IMG/VR virus record: IMGVR_UViG_3300028391_000007 | Coordinates: 1 to 41,130 of that record | Length of the DNA: 41,130 nt | Reading direction: 5' to 3' (one strand) | Source: a virus | Shown: positions 6,872 through 15,200 of the stretch, piece after piece | How the letters are laid out: every line of letters starts with the position of its first letter | Position numbering within the stretch: the first letter of the stretch is position 1 | Translations under genes and position numbers: made by a program | Notes under the pieces: model-generated | What the model was told of the DNA's origin: nothing | The model's input: only the letters and a program-made list of their open reading frames with translations | Database searches by the model: none

Positions 6872-9112
6872 ATGGCACAAAGTAGAGCTGATTTATTAAA
6901 AGAGATAAAATCTCTTCAATCTGAAATAAATAAGATTGAAGCTGCTGGTAGTGCCATTACTCAAGAACAAATAAAGCAATTAAAAGATTTAAAAAAGGCA
7001 ATAGTATCTAATGCTAAAGAACTTAAAAAAGTAAATGATACAAGACAACAATATTTTGCTGATGAAGAATCTTCAATAAAATCAATATCCGGTATTTATT
7101 CTGATTTTAAAGCTAAGCAAACTAGTAATTTAAATTTAATAGCTAGTGGTCAAGACAAAAATGTAAAAAAATCTTTAGAAATTCTTAGTCTAAATCGTGA
7201 TATAGCAAATTTAAGTTCAGAGGATGAACAACAACGATTGCTATTAGTGGGTAAAAGAGATGATATAATGGATTCTCTTGATAAACGAAGTAAAAGTTTA
7301 ATAGCTAGTTTAAAGCAAGAAAATGCAATAGCAGAGAGTTTATCAAACCTATCCGAAGCGGAAGAAGCATCTCTTGAAAGACAAAAAGCAGCACAAGAAG
7401 CATTAAAATCTTCAATGCAAGCCATAACAGAAACTGCTGAAACATTTGTTACTAATCTAAAAAGTGCAGAAGGTATAACTGGATTGCTATTAATAGGTGG
7501 TGGAAAGTTTTTTGGTAAACTATCCGAAGTAAATAAAGAATTAGGGCAAGTTGGTGAAGGTTTAAGTGGAGCAGCTGGTAGTGCAACTGTATTAAGTTTT
7601 GCATTTGGTGATTCTGCAGAAACTCTAAAATCATTATCTGCCGAAATGGGTGGATTGGAAGATGCTACATTTGGAGCACAACTTCAAACTAACTTAATGG
7701 CTAATAATTTAGGTATTAGTGGTGCCGAAGCAGCAACATTAAGTGGTTCTTTAGCTAGGTTAAATGGTGGTTCATTAGAAACTGCTGGTAATCTCGCAGC
7801 TGGTAGTAGAGAATTTGCTAGAATGAACAACATACCAGTTTCTCAATTAATGGGTGATGTTGCCGGAGCAACTGAGGAATTCGCATTATTTGGTAAAGAA
7901 GGTGGTAAAAATATTATAGAAGCAGCAGGATATGCTGCTAAACTTGGTACTAATATGAGTACCATTAGTGGTATAGCTGATAATCTCTTAGATTTTGAAA
8001 ACTCTATAAACAAAGAATTAGAGTTAGGTGCAATGCTCGGTAAGAATATCAATTTAGATAGAGCTAGGTCATTAGCTATGCAAGGGGATTTAACAGGTGC
8101 TACTGAAGAAACATTAAGAGCTTTAGGTGGAGTTGAATCTTTCAATAAAATGGATTACTTCCAAAAGAAAGCAACGGCTGATTTATTAGGAGTATCAGTT
8201 GCAGAACTTGGAAAGATGGCAGCAAACCAAGAAAAAGCACAAAAAATATCTAAACTAATGAGTGGAGATTTCTCCAACTTAGGAGAATCTTTAAAAATGG
8301 CTGTATCTGAATTAGGTCCTAAAATGATGAGTTGGGCTGGTGGATTCTTAACAATGTCAGCTCAGGCAGGTCAAACTTGGACAGCATTTGGTGGTGGCAT
8401 TTCAAAAACATTAGGTAAACTAAAAGGTATGGTTGGTTTAGGGAAGAAAGCAGCAGGAGCTGCAACTTCCGTAGCAGGTTCAGCAACCGAATCAGTAGCT
8501 AGTAACGTTGGTAAAGTATCTAAAGGTGGTGGAATTGGTGGAATGATGAAAGGAATGGGTGCTGGAATGAAAGGATTAGCAAAGGGTGTTAGTGCATTTG
8601 CTAGCCCAGCAGCTCTATTAGGATTAGCTGCAGTAACTGGAGCAATTATTGGTATTGGATTCGCACTTAAAATAGCAGCACCTGGTATTAAAGCATTTGG
8701 TGAAGCTATTGGTAACATTGTAGTATCAGTAGGTACAGCCGTTGCAAAAGTATTTGGTGGATTGGGAGATTTCTTTGGAAAGATAGCACAAGTAGCAACC
8801 CCAGAACTAGCATTATCCGTATTAGGATTAGCTGGTGGATTTGCTGCACTAACCGCATCTTTAGTAGGATTCTCAGTTGCTGGTATAGCGGCAATTCCAG
8901 CAATGATGGCTGTTTCAGCATTTGGAGCCGCAAGTTCCTTATTAGGTTTAGGTGGTGATGCTGGTGGAGGAGCTGAAGAAACTCCAGCTTGGGTAGAAGA
9001 ATTGAAAACAACATTTAGAGAAACAAAAGATGTTTATATAGATGGGGGAAAAGTTACATCAGCGATAGCAAGTAGAGTAAATAAGATAGGAAGTAATTCA
9101 TACGCAATATAA
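6872..9112 (+). CDS. 29: Tail tape measure protein (T4 gp29 functional equivalent)
   Basis: 746 residues. Residues 1-200 are coiled-coil-rich (many Lys, Glu, Gln and Leu, hardly any Pro). The middle is Gly/Ala-rich with helices. Residues about 550-690 form a hydrophobic, Gly/Ala-rich stretch with several membrane-like segments (for example AALLGLAAVTGAIIGIGFAL). This architecture, and its position right after a frameshifting chaperone gene, are characteristic of tape measure proteins, which set tail length and are later ejected with the DNA. T4 gp29 is shorter (590); if the usual relation of length to tail holds, this phage has a somewhat longer tail. The assignment rests on architecture and position rather than on diagnostic motifs. 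Confidence 0.8.
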   Translation: MAQSRADLLKEIKSLQSEINKIEAAGSAITQEQIKQLKDLKKAIVSNAKELKKVNDTRQQYFADEESSIKSISGIYSDFKAKQTSNLNLIASGQDKNVKKSLEILSLNRDIANLSSEDEQQRLLLVGKRDDIMDSLDKRSKSLIASLKQENAIAESLSNLSEAEEASLERQKAAQEALKSSMQAITETAETFVTNLKSAEGITGLLLIGGGKFFGKLSEVNKELGQVGEGLSGAAGSATVLSFAFGDSAETLKSLSAEMGGLEDATFGAQLQTNLMANNLGISGAEAATLSGSLARLNGGSLETAGNLAAGSREFARMNNIPVSQLMGDVAGATEEFALFGKEGGKNIIEAAGYAAKLGTNMSTISGIADNLLDFENSINKELELGAMLGKNINLDRARSLAMQGDLTGATEETLRALGGVESFNKMDYFQKKATADLLGVSVAELGKMAANQEKAQKISKLMSGDFSNLGESLKMAVSELGPKMMSWAGGFLTMSAQAGQTWTAFGGGISKTLGKLKGMVGLGKKAAGAATSVAGSATESVASNVGKVSKGGGIGGMMKGMGAGMKGLAKGVSAFASPAALLGLAAVTGAIIGIGFALKIAAPGIKAFGEAIGNIVVSVGTAVAKVFGGLGDFFGKIAQVATPELALSVLGLAGGFAALTASLVGFSVAGIAAIPAMMAVSAFGAASSLLGLGGDAGGGAEETPAWVEELKTTFRETKDVYIDGGKVTSAIASRVNKIGSNSYAI

Positions 9113-9118
9113 TATATT

Positions 9119-10894
9119 ATGCCAACATTAGAAGAATTATTTAAAAGTAAACAATTACCCTCACAAGGTGGTAAAACCGCTGAAGAAGCATATGCTATAC
9201 GAAACTCAAAAGATATTCGTATTTCAGCAGCTGACCCATTTGTGAATACTGTTGGTATGTCTTTAGCTAGATTAGCTAGAAAAAATTTAGGAGCTAGAGG
9301 AAGTGAAACTCTTTTAGAAGAAGAAGTAACAGGAGCTAGATTAATAAGAACGGCATCAATGCCATTCATTTATGGTACTGAATTACCAAGATTAACACTT
9401 AGAAGTACTCCACTTTTAGATAAGATGAGAGAAGGAACTGGTCCTGAAGGTAGTGTTGGTGGTGGTGGATTATTAGGTGGATTTATTTCTAAAGCTAGAG
9501 ATTTTGTAAATGATAAATTAGGTATTCCATCTGGAGTAATACCAACAAAAGTAATAGGATTTGATTCTATTTCTAAAAAAGGTGAAACTCAAAATAGAAT
9601 GATTGATTTAGCAGAAATCAAAAAATCAGGTGAAGGTAAACTATTAGGACAGTTATTAAAAGATGGTGGTGGTGGAAACCTAAAAACTATCGGAAAACAA
9701 GCATTAGGTAGTGCACTAAAATTAGGAAAAGATAAGTTAAGAGGAGCATTATTTGGAGGAGCTCCTACAACTGGATTCAATGGGGCATCATTAGCAGGTC
9801 TAAAAAATACAACGATAAATTATGGTAGTATTAGTAATGGTGCTGGTGATATCAATAGAACTGCTGATAACAATGGTATAATAGATGTAAAAGGTTTAAT
9901 GTATTCTAAGACATTTAATTTAAAATTACCACCAAAGTTAGAAATACCAATGTGGGGTATTGATTTCGATGGAGTTAACTCAGCAGGTACAGATACAAGA
10001 GTTGGTTTAGATAACAATAAACAAAATGACCCAAATCCTAACAAACTTGATTTTGTTGATATATCCGATGAAGGTGGTTTAGGTGGAAGATATTCAAAAG
10101 CCCTAGAAGATTTAGATACCCCAAATAAGATATTATTCAGTTCAAACCCTGATAGAAAAGGAAAATCATTTGCAAATAAGATTAAATCACCAATATCAAA
10201 AAATGATTTTATAGAAAAGAAAAGAGGTATGGGTCAGATATCTGATATTATAAATAGTACCAATATCTTTGAAGGTGAAACTCTTACATTAGGTGATGGA
10301 AAAACTTTAGATGAAAAAGATTTTGTACCATTAAAATTTACCTCAATACATAGAAATAAAACTGTACAATTTAGAGCAACATTAAGTGGATTGAGTGAAA
10401 CACTTTCTCCATCTTGGGATTCTCATAAGTTTATTGGTTCACCATTCAGTAATTACACATATAGTGGAATAGAAAGAAGTGTAACTTTTAATTTTAAAGT
10501 TTATTCATTAAACGCAGAAGAACATAAAATTGGATGGGATAAAATTAACTTTTTAAATTCATTAGTATTCCCACAAGGGTATTATGATTCATCTGCAGTA
10601 GTTCCACCATTTATTAGATTAACAATTGGTGATTTATATAAAGGTAAATTATCATTTATAGAATCTTTATCACATACATGGGATGATAATACTCCTTGGA
10701 ATGTAACTAATAAAGAAAGAAAAGTATTATCAGATGATGCAGGAATTATAACAGGTACTTCTGAAAAGGATATAGATATGAAAGGATATCGATTACCAAT
10801 GATTACTGATGTATCAATGACTGTTAAATTTTTAATAGGTAGAAATAATACATCAGGTAGAAAATTCTATTCATTTGAACCTCAAAGTAAATAA
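9119..10894 (+). CDS. Baseplate tail-tube cap/initiator-like protein (gp48/gp54 type, tentative)
   Basis: 591 residues, starting 6 bases after the tape measure. The middle part is Gly-rich and poorly structured. The C-terminal 190 residues contain a recognisable pattern: LKFTSIHRNKTVQFRATLSG, SPSWDSHKFIGSPF, YSGIERSVTFNFKVYSLNAE, KINFLNSLVFPQGY, IRLTIGDLYKG. This resembles the tube-initiator/cap proteins of contractile tails (T4 gp48/gp54), which join the baseplate hub to the first tube ring. Its location between the tape measure and gp53/hub-like genes fits. It is longer than T4 gp48 (364) or gp54 (320), so it may combine their roles; that is inference. Confidence 0.55.
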   Translation: MPTLEELFKSKQLPSQGGKTAEEAYAIRNSKDIRISAADPFVNTVGMSLARLARKNLGARGSETLLEEEVTGARLIRTASMPFIYGTELPRLTLRSTPLLDKMREGTGPEGSVGGGGLLGGFISKARDFVNDKLGIPSGVIPTKVIGFDSISKKGETQNRMIDLAEIKKSGEGKLLGQLLKDGGGGNLKTIGKQALGSALKLGKDKLRGALFGGAPTTGFNGASLAGLKNTTINYGSISNGAGDINRTADNNGIIDVKGLMYSKTFNLKLPPKLEIPMWGIDFDGVNSAGTDTRVGLDNNKQNDPNPNKLDFVDISDEGGLGGRYSKALEDLDTPNKILFSSNPDRKGKSFANKIKSPISKNDFIEKKRGMGQISDIINSTNIFEGETLTLGDGKTLDEKDFVPLKFTSIHRNKTVQFRATLSGLSETLSPSWDSHKFIGSPFSNYTYSGIERSVTFNFKVYSLNAEEHKIGWDKINFLNSLVFPQGYYDSSAVVPPFIRLTIGDLYKGKLSFIESLSHTWDDNTPWNVTNKERKVLSDDAGIITGTSEKDIDMKGYRLPMITDVSMTVKFLIGRNNTSGRKFYSFEPQSK

Positions 10895-10897
10895 TAG

Positions 10898-11188
10898 ATG
10901 GCAAGTAGATACGAAAATAACAAAAGTAAAAAAATAAATGATGGTAGAGTAGTATATCGTTCTAAGATATATCCTAACATACCATTACGAGATGATGATG
11001 TTTATGTAGCTACTGAAACTGGTGATAGATTAGATACTCTAGCATATCAGTACTATGAAGATGCATCCCTATGGTGGATAATTGCATCGGCAAATAATAT
11101 ACATAATGCTCCATTTGGTTTAAAAGATGGTACAATTTTAAGAATACCACAAAACTATATTGAGATATTAGTAAACTTTAGTGAATAA
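10898..11188 (+). CDS. 53: Baseplate wedge protein, gp53-like LysM domain
   Basis: This 96-residue protein contains the LysM-type pattern DRLDTLAYQYYEDASLWWII, then ASANNI and LKDGTILRIPQNY. The same pattern occurs in T4 gp53 and in small LysM proteins of other contractile tails. These proteins clamp wedges together around the central hub. It is half the length of T4 gp53 (196), keeping essentially the LysM core. It starts 3 bases after the upstream stop and ends 5 bases before the hub-like gene, inside a compact baseplate operon. Confidence 0.75.
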   Translation: MASRYENNKSKKINDGRVVYRSKIYPNIPLRDDDVYVATETGDRLDTLAYQYYEDASLWWIIASANNIHNAPFGLKDGTILRIPQNYIEILVNFSE

Positions 11189-11193
11189 CAGTT

Positions 11194-13500
11194 ATGGGAA
11201 CATTTCCAAAATTTTCAAATATTGCGGGATATGCTACGAAAACCTTAGAAAGTAGAAAACGTAGTGTATATAACGTATCTAAGTTAAATGCTTGGGTAAG
11301 AGTAACATCTGCCGTTTCTGGTAATAAGGGAGATGGATTAACAATAGTATCTAATCCAAATTTTAGATTATTTGGAGCTGCTGGTGTTTCTTCTATTTAT
11401 GGAATTAATAAACAAAGTGGTACTATTGGTGAAACTTGGGGAGGTTCCCCAATAAATCCATCAGAAGGGCAAGGTTATAAACCTTCTCCAATTATTGAAT
11501 CTATTGAAATAGATGAAGGTGCTGGTAATTTAAGTAGAAAAGCTAGTTTTACAATTAAATGTTTTTCTAAAGACCAAATGGAAGTAGTAACTCAATATTT
11601 TCAAGAACCAGGATTTACTGTATTTTTAGAATGGGGATGGAATACCCCAGAATCTATGAAAGGTTTAGTAAAAAAATTAAATGCAACTGAAATAGCTAAT
11701 TTTCAAAATTTCAAAAATCTAACAGATAGAAGAATAAAATCCAAAGGACAATATGATAATTATTTAGGATTTATAACTGGTGGTGGGATTGGAACTGAAG
11801 GTGAAAATTGGACTATTGAAGTAAAATGTACAGGTTTTACTGAACTACCTGCTTATTTGGTAAATGGTGATAATGCTGGTGATGATTCTGGAAAAAGTGC
11901 TAAAAAAGAACCTGATTATAAAAATTTAAGTCTTGAAACTGATTTAAATATAAAACGATGGATGTTTGCTTATAATGCATTACCATCTAATAGAAAAACT
12001 GCTGAAATAAAATCATTAGCTACTAAAACCGATGATTCCCTTAGAAAAGTACCAATGGCACAAGCGGTTAATTATGTAAACTTTGATGAAACGATTACTG
12101 ATACTTTAAATAATAAAGCAGATGGAACGGCTATTGGTAGGTTCTTTGGCTGGGGTGGTGCAAAAGAAAAAGGTAATGATGGAAAAGAACGTATAGATGT
12201 ACCCGGAGGTACTAAAATAGTTGGTAGTGAAAAATTTATAAGATTTGGTACTCTTATGAAGATAATGAACCAAATGATTATAAAGGGTTTAAAAATAGGA
12301 AAAAAGACAGTTTCTATGGAAATCCACTCAGAGCATACTATATGTTCAGCTTATCCAAATATATTTAGTACTGATAAAAGTAAGTTATTAATCCCAAATG
12401 TAAAAACACCAAAATTTAGTTTTCTTGATGCTAAAAATAATACAAAATCATTAGAAGCAATACCAACTGATTATGAAGATTGTTCAATAGAATATGGTGG
12501 TAGAAAAATACAATTTCCTTTTGAAAATAGTATTAATGGTGGTTCAGTTCAAGTTGGTGGAAAGTTTTATAATTTACAATATAAAGATGATACTACACCA
12601 CCGAGTGAATGTATAGACAAACCACAAGGTGAATGGGGATTTTTAGATGACTTATATGTAAACTTTGATTTCGCATCAGGTATTATGGGAACAAGTAACT
12701 TCACAGTAAAAGATGCTCTATATCAAATTCTAAATGGAATGTCCTCCGCTGTAAATGATTTATGGAATTTTCAGATTATGGAAACAACTTTGGAAAATGA
12801 TAAGGGAAATTTAAAAAAGGGAGACCAAATAATCACAATACAAGAAACTAATTTTACATATAAACCAAAAGTAAACCCATATACATTTAATTTAATAGGT
12901 ACTGATTCTATTTTCAAAGATGCTTCGTTAAATTTGGATATGAGTGCTGCTAAGATGAATCAAGTTATCGGTACAAGATTAGGAAAAAAGATTAATGGTG
13001 AAACTCAACCATTTATTGGTAAACTAAATGCAGTGGGTATGACTGATTTAGTTTTAAAAGAAATAGAATCTAAAAAAGAAGCACCGGTAGAACAAAAATC
13101 CGATACTGAAGAAACAGATGAAGAACTAAAAGAAAAAAATTACGCTAATTTTTTAGGTAAAATGGGTACATATCCTAAAGTACAATTTGAAAAAAAGGAT
13201 ATAAAAGATAAGTTTGTTGTGCAAGAAAAAACTTATGCATCTGTTTATGATGATAAGCAATTATTAAAAATGGCTAAATCTGATATGGAAGAGGAGAAAG
13301 GTGTATCTATTTTATTACCAATTAATTTTACATTTACTGTACATGGTGTTAGTGGTATAAAAAGAGGAGATAGGTTTAGAGTAACTGGAATCCCAAATAA
13401 ATATAAAGATGGATTTTTCCAAGTTTTAGGTGTAAAACATACTATTCAAAGAATGGAATGGACTACTGAAGTTGAAGGTGGATTTAGAAACAATACATAA
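11194..13500 (+). CDS. Large baseplate protein, hub-like C-terminus (gp27-type role, tentative)
   Basis: 768 residues. Residues about 85-160 carry SPIIESIEIDEGAGNLSRKA, CFSKDQMEVV and PGFTVFLEWGWN, apparently a beta-barrel domain. The C-terminus has HGVSGIKRGDRFRVTGIPN and a VLGVKHTIQRMEWTTEVEGG end, the pattern of contractile-tail hub proteins (phage late-control/gp27-like), where a barrel strand pair precedes a final W-T-V-G-like strand. It is larger than T4 gp27 (391). It sits among the tube-cap-like and gp53-like genes, as expected for a hub protein. The hub role is inferred from the C-terminal pattern and position; another baseplate role is possible. Confidence 0.5.
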   Translation: MGTFPKFSNIAGYATKTLESRKRSVYNVSKLNAWVRVTSAVSGNKGDGLTIVSNPNFRLFGAAGVSSIYGINKQSGTIGETWGGSPINPSEGQGYKPSPIIESIEIDEGAGNLSRKASFTIKCFSKDQMEVVTQYFQEPGFTVFLEWGWNTPESMKGLVKKLNATEIANFQNFKNLTDRRIKSKGQYDNYLGFITGGGIGTEGENWTIEVKCTGFTELPAYLVNGDNAGDDSGKSAKKEPDYKNLSLETDLNIKRWMFAYNALPSNRKTAEIKSLATKTDDSLRKVPMAQAVNYVNFDETITDTLNNKADGTAIGRFFGWGGAKEKGNDGKERIDVPGGTKIVGSEKFIRFGTLMKIMNQMIIKGLKIGKKTVSMEIHSEHTICSAYPNIFSTDKSKLLIPNVKTPKFSFLDAKNNTKSLEAIPTDYEDCSIEYGGRKIQFPFENSINGGSVQVGGKFYNLQYKDDTTPPSECIDKPQGEWGFLDDLYVNFDFASGIMGTSNFTVKDALYQILNGMSSAVNDLWNFQIMETTLENDKGNLKKGDQIITIQETNFTYKPKVNPYTFNLIGTDSIFKDASLNLDMSAAKMNQVIGTRLGKKINGETQPFIGKLNAVGMTDLVLKEIESKKEAPVEQKSDTEETDEELKEKNYANFLGKMGTYPKVQFEKKDIKDKFVVQEKTYASVYDDKQLLKMAKSDMEEEKGVSILLPINFTFTVHGVSGIKRGDRFRVTGIPNKYKDGFFQVLGVKHTIQRMEWTTEVEGGFRNNT

Positions 13501-13850
13501 TGGATAACGATAGATATAAAGAAATAGCAAGTGCACAATCTTATATTATTGGAGATGTAACAACATTTGTTCCAACTATAACGAATAGACAATATCAGAG
13601 AGGATATATTGAAAGATGTTTTGTACAAAAAGCTAACGATTCCTCATCTAATATATTTGAAGTTTCAGTAAGTGAAATTAATCGATACAAAGGTAATCCT
13701 TTTTATATTCAGACAAAATTAGATTGGAGAATAACTGGAGACCCTATTGAAGTGAAGAAATCTAACTCAATATCATTACAATTAGCATCTGAGGATATCC
13801 CTAAGATTGCATTGTACTTACCAAACCTTTTACAATTTCATAAAAAATAA
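13500..13850 (+). CDS. Hypothetical protein at end of baseplate operon (116 aa)
   Basis: The start codon shares its first base with the stop codon of the hub-like gene (TAATG), so translation is probably coupled. The 116-residue protein is soluble, mixed alpha/beta, with no recognised motif. Coupling and position suggest a baseplate or assembly component. A host-type promoter begins 1 base after its stop codon, marking the end of this operon. Confidence 0.6.
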   Translation: MDNDRYKEIASAQSYIIGDVTTFVPTITNRQYQRGYIERCFVQKANDSSSNIFEVSVSEINRYKGNPFYIQTKLDWRITGDPIEVKKSNSISLQLASEDIPKIALYLPNLLQFHKK

Positions 13851-13882
13851 TTTGGATATTACAAATATTTTTCTTATATTTG
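13851..13882 (+). promoter_or_regulatory. Bacteroidetes-type promoter for the polymerase-like gene
   Basis: TTTG at 13851-13854, exactly 20 bases, then TATATTTG at 13875-13882, matching the known Bacteroidetes consensus TTTG-N(17-23)-TAnnTTTG. The 22 bases at 13862-13883 are identical to 24488-24509 in the promoter before the replicative helicase. This is the only such promoter inside the virion gene block. Confidence 0.8.
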
Positions 13883-13886
13883 TTAG

Positions 13887-15170
13887 ATGATTGTAGTAGA
13901 ATCTAATAAAGAGAAGGAGAATTTTATGCAAATGTGGGAAAATAATCCCTCAATTGTAATTCCTATATGGTCTGATTTGGATAAACATCCAATGAACAAT
14001 GAACTTGCGTTCTTATTCGTAAGGGTGGGGAAAACTGACTTTATTCTCATATATAATCATATTGATGGTAAATCCCATCATTTAGACCTTTCAACATCAA
14101 CACAACCAAAATGGGTATGGAATAAGAAAGGTTTATTACAAACTGGTACAAATATACAAAATATTTTTGATATATCCAACTATTACTTCTTTGAAAAGAA
14201 TCAAACTATACCCAATGAGGTACAAAATCAATCATTTATTTCACATTATATCCGAATGGGTATAAGAGATAATTTAGGAAAGATAGCACCTATAATGAAA
14301 TGGGGAGAGTATTTAAAATCATTTGTTGACAATATAAGTAGTACTATTCCTCCTCCCGATTTATCTCCTAAAAGTTGGATTGATGATACTATGATTCCTC
14401 TATTATCTCAGATTGAACGATATGGGGTTCGGGTCGAAGGGGAAAAATTTTTTGATAGATATCCACAAGCTACTAAACATTTAAACAACAATATCGTATA
14501 TACCGAATATAACCCATATACGATTACATCCCGTCCTTCCAACCGATTTGGGGGAATCAACTTCTCTGCTTTAAATAAAAAGGATGGAACGAGAGAAGTA
14601 TTTATTCCCAAAGATGGGCACATATTCCTACAAATGGATTATGATGCCTATCACCCCCGAATCATAGGTAAGTTGATTGATTACGAATTACCCGATACTT
14701 CGGTTCACCAATGGTTAGCGGACCAATATGGTGTTGATTATGGTGAATCTAAAGGAATTACATTCCAACTCCTTTATGGTGGGATACCCGAAGAGTTCGA
14801 TTCTATTCCTTATTATAAGAAGGTTAGAGAGTACATCGATGAAATGTGGGGTAACGCATCCAAAAAAGGTTATGTATCGACTTACAATCGAAATATACCC
14901 CTTAGTTCGATAGAAGGTTTGAATCCACAAAAAGTATTCAACTATTTACTACAAGCAACTGAAACTGAGTTAAATATGGATACAATGAGGAAAGTGTTGG
15001 AGTTTATTGAACAAACCGACATTGAGTTAAGTTTATACACATATGATTCATTCTTATTTTCTTTTCCATTAGATACTCCTAAAGAACAAGCTCTTAAATT
15101 AAAAGAAATTGTAGAAAGTAATGGGTTTCCTATAAATGCTAGTTGGGGTTCGGATTACTCAAAACTTTAA
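13887..15170 (+). CDS. Family-A DNA polymerase-like protein with altered active-site motifs
   Basis: 427 residues. From residue 170 the order of Pol I motifs is visible: IPLLSQIERYGVRVE (thumb entry), TSRPSN with R216 (Klenow R668 position), motif A MDYDAYHPR with D251, motif B ESKGITFQLLYGG with K289, F293 and Y297 (K758, F762, Y766), NYLLQATETEL with Q356 (Q849), and motif C YTYDSFLF with D387. Both catalytic aspartates remain. The steric-gate Glu is His256, the R754 position is Tyr285, and motif C reads YDS instead of HDE. The N-terminal 160 residues show no exonuclease acids. The first ATG lies only 4 bases after the promoter box (leaderless?); M14 at 13926, behind AAGGAGA, is an alternative start. 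Family membership is firm; activity is unknown. Confidence 0.75.
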   Translation: MIVVESNKEKENFMQMWENNPSIVIPIWSDLDKHPMNNELAFLFVRVGKTDFILIYNHIDGKSHHLDLSTSTQPKWVWNKKGLLQTGTNIQNIFDISNYYFFEKNQTIPNEVQNQSFISHYIRMGIRDNLGKIAPIMKWGEYLKSFVDNISSTIPPPDLSPKSWIDDTMIPLLSQIERYGVRVEGEKFFDRYPQATKHLNNNIVYTEYNPYTITSRPSNRFGGINFSALNKKDGTREVFIPKDGHIFLQMDYDAYHPRIIGKLIDYELPDTSVHQWLADQYGVDYGESKGITFQLLYGGIPEEFDSIPYYKKVREYIDEMWGNASKKGYVSTYNRNIPLSSIEGLNPQKVFNYLLQATETELNMDTMRKVLEFIEQTDIELSLYTYDSFLFSFPLDTPKEQALKLKEIVESNGFPINASWGSDYSKL

Positions 15171-15178
15171 TATTTATA
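15169..15178 (+). promoter_or_regulatory. Possible late promoter element AATATTTATA
   Basis: Begins at the last bases of the polymerase-like gene, 22 bases before the start at 15201, with the same core as the other virion-gene elements. Confidence 0.4.
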
Positions 15179-15200
15179 AGATATAGGAAGATTTTAACAT

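Noticed and set aside
8371-9369. Several long minus-strand ORFs opposite the tape measure and other genes
   Set aside because: They mirror strongly coding + strand genes, are hydrophobic or repetitive, and lack leaders; no minus-strand gene is supported anywhere in the window.
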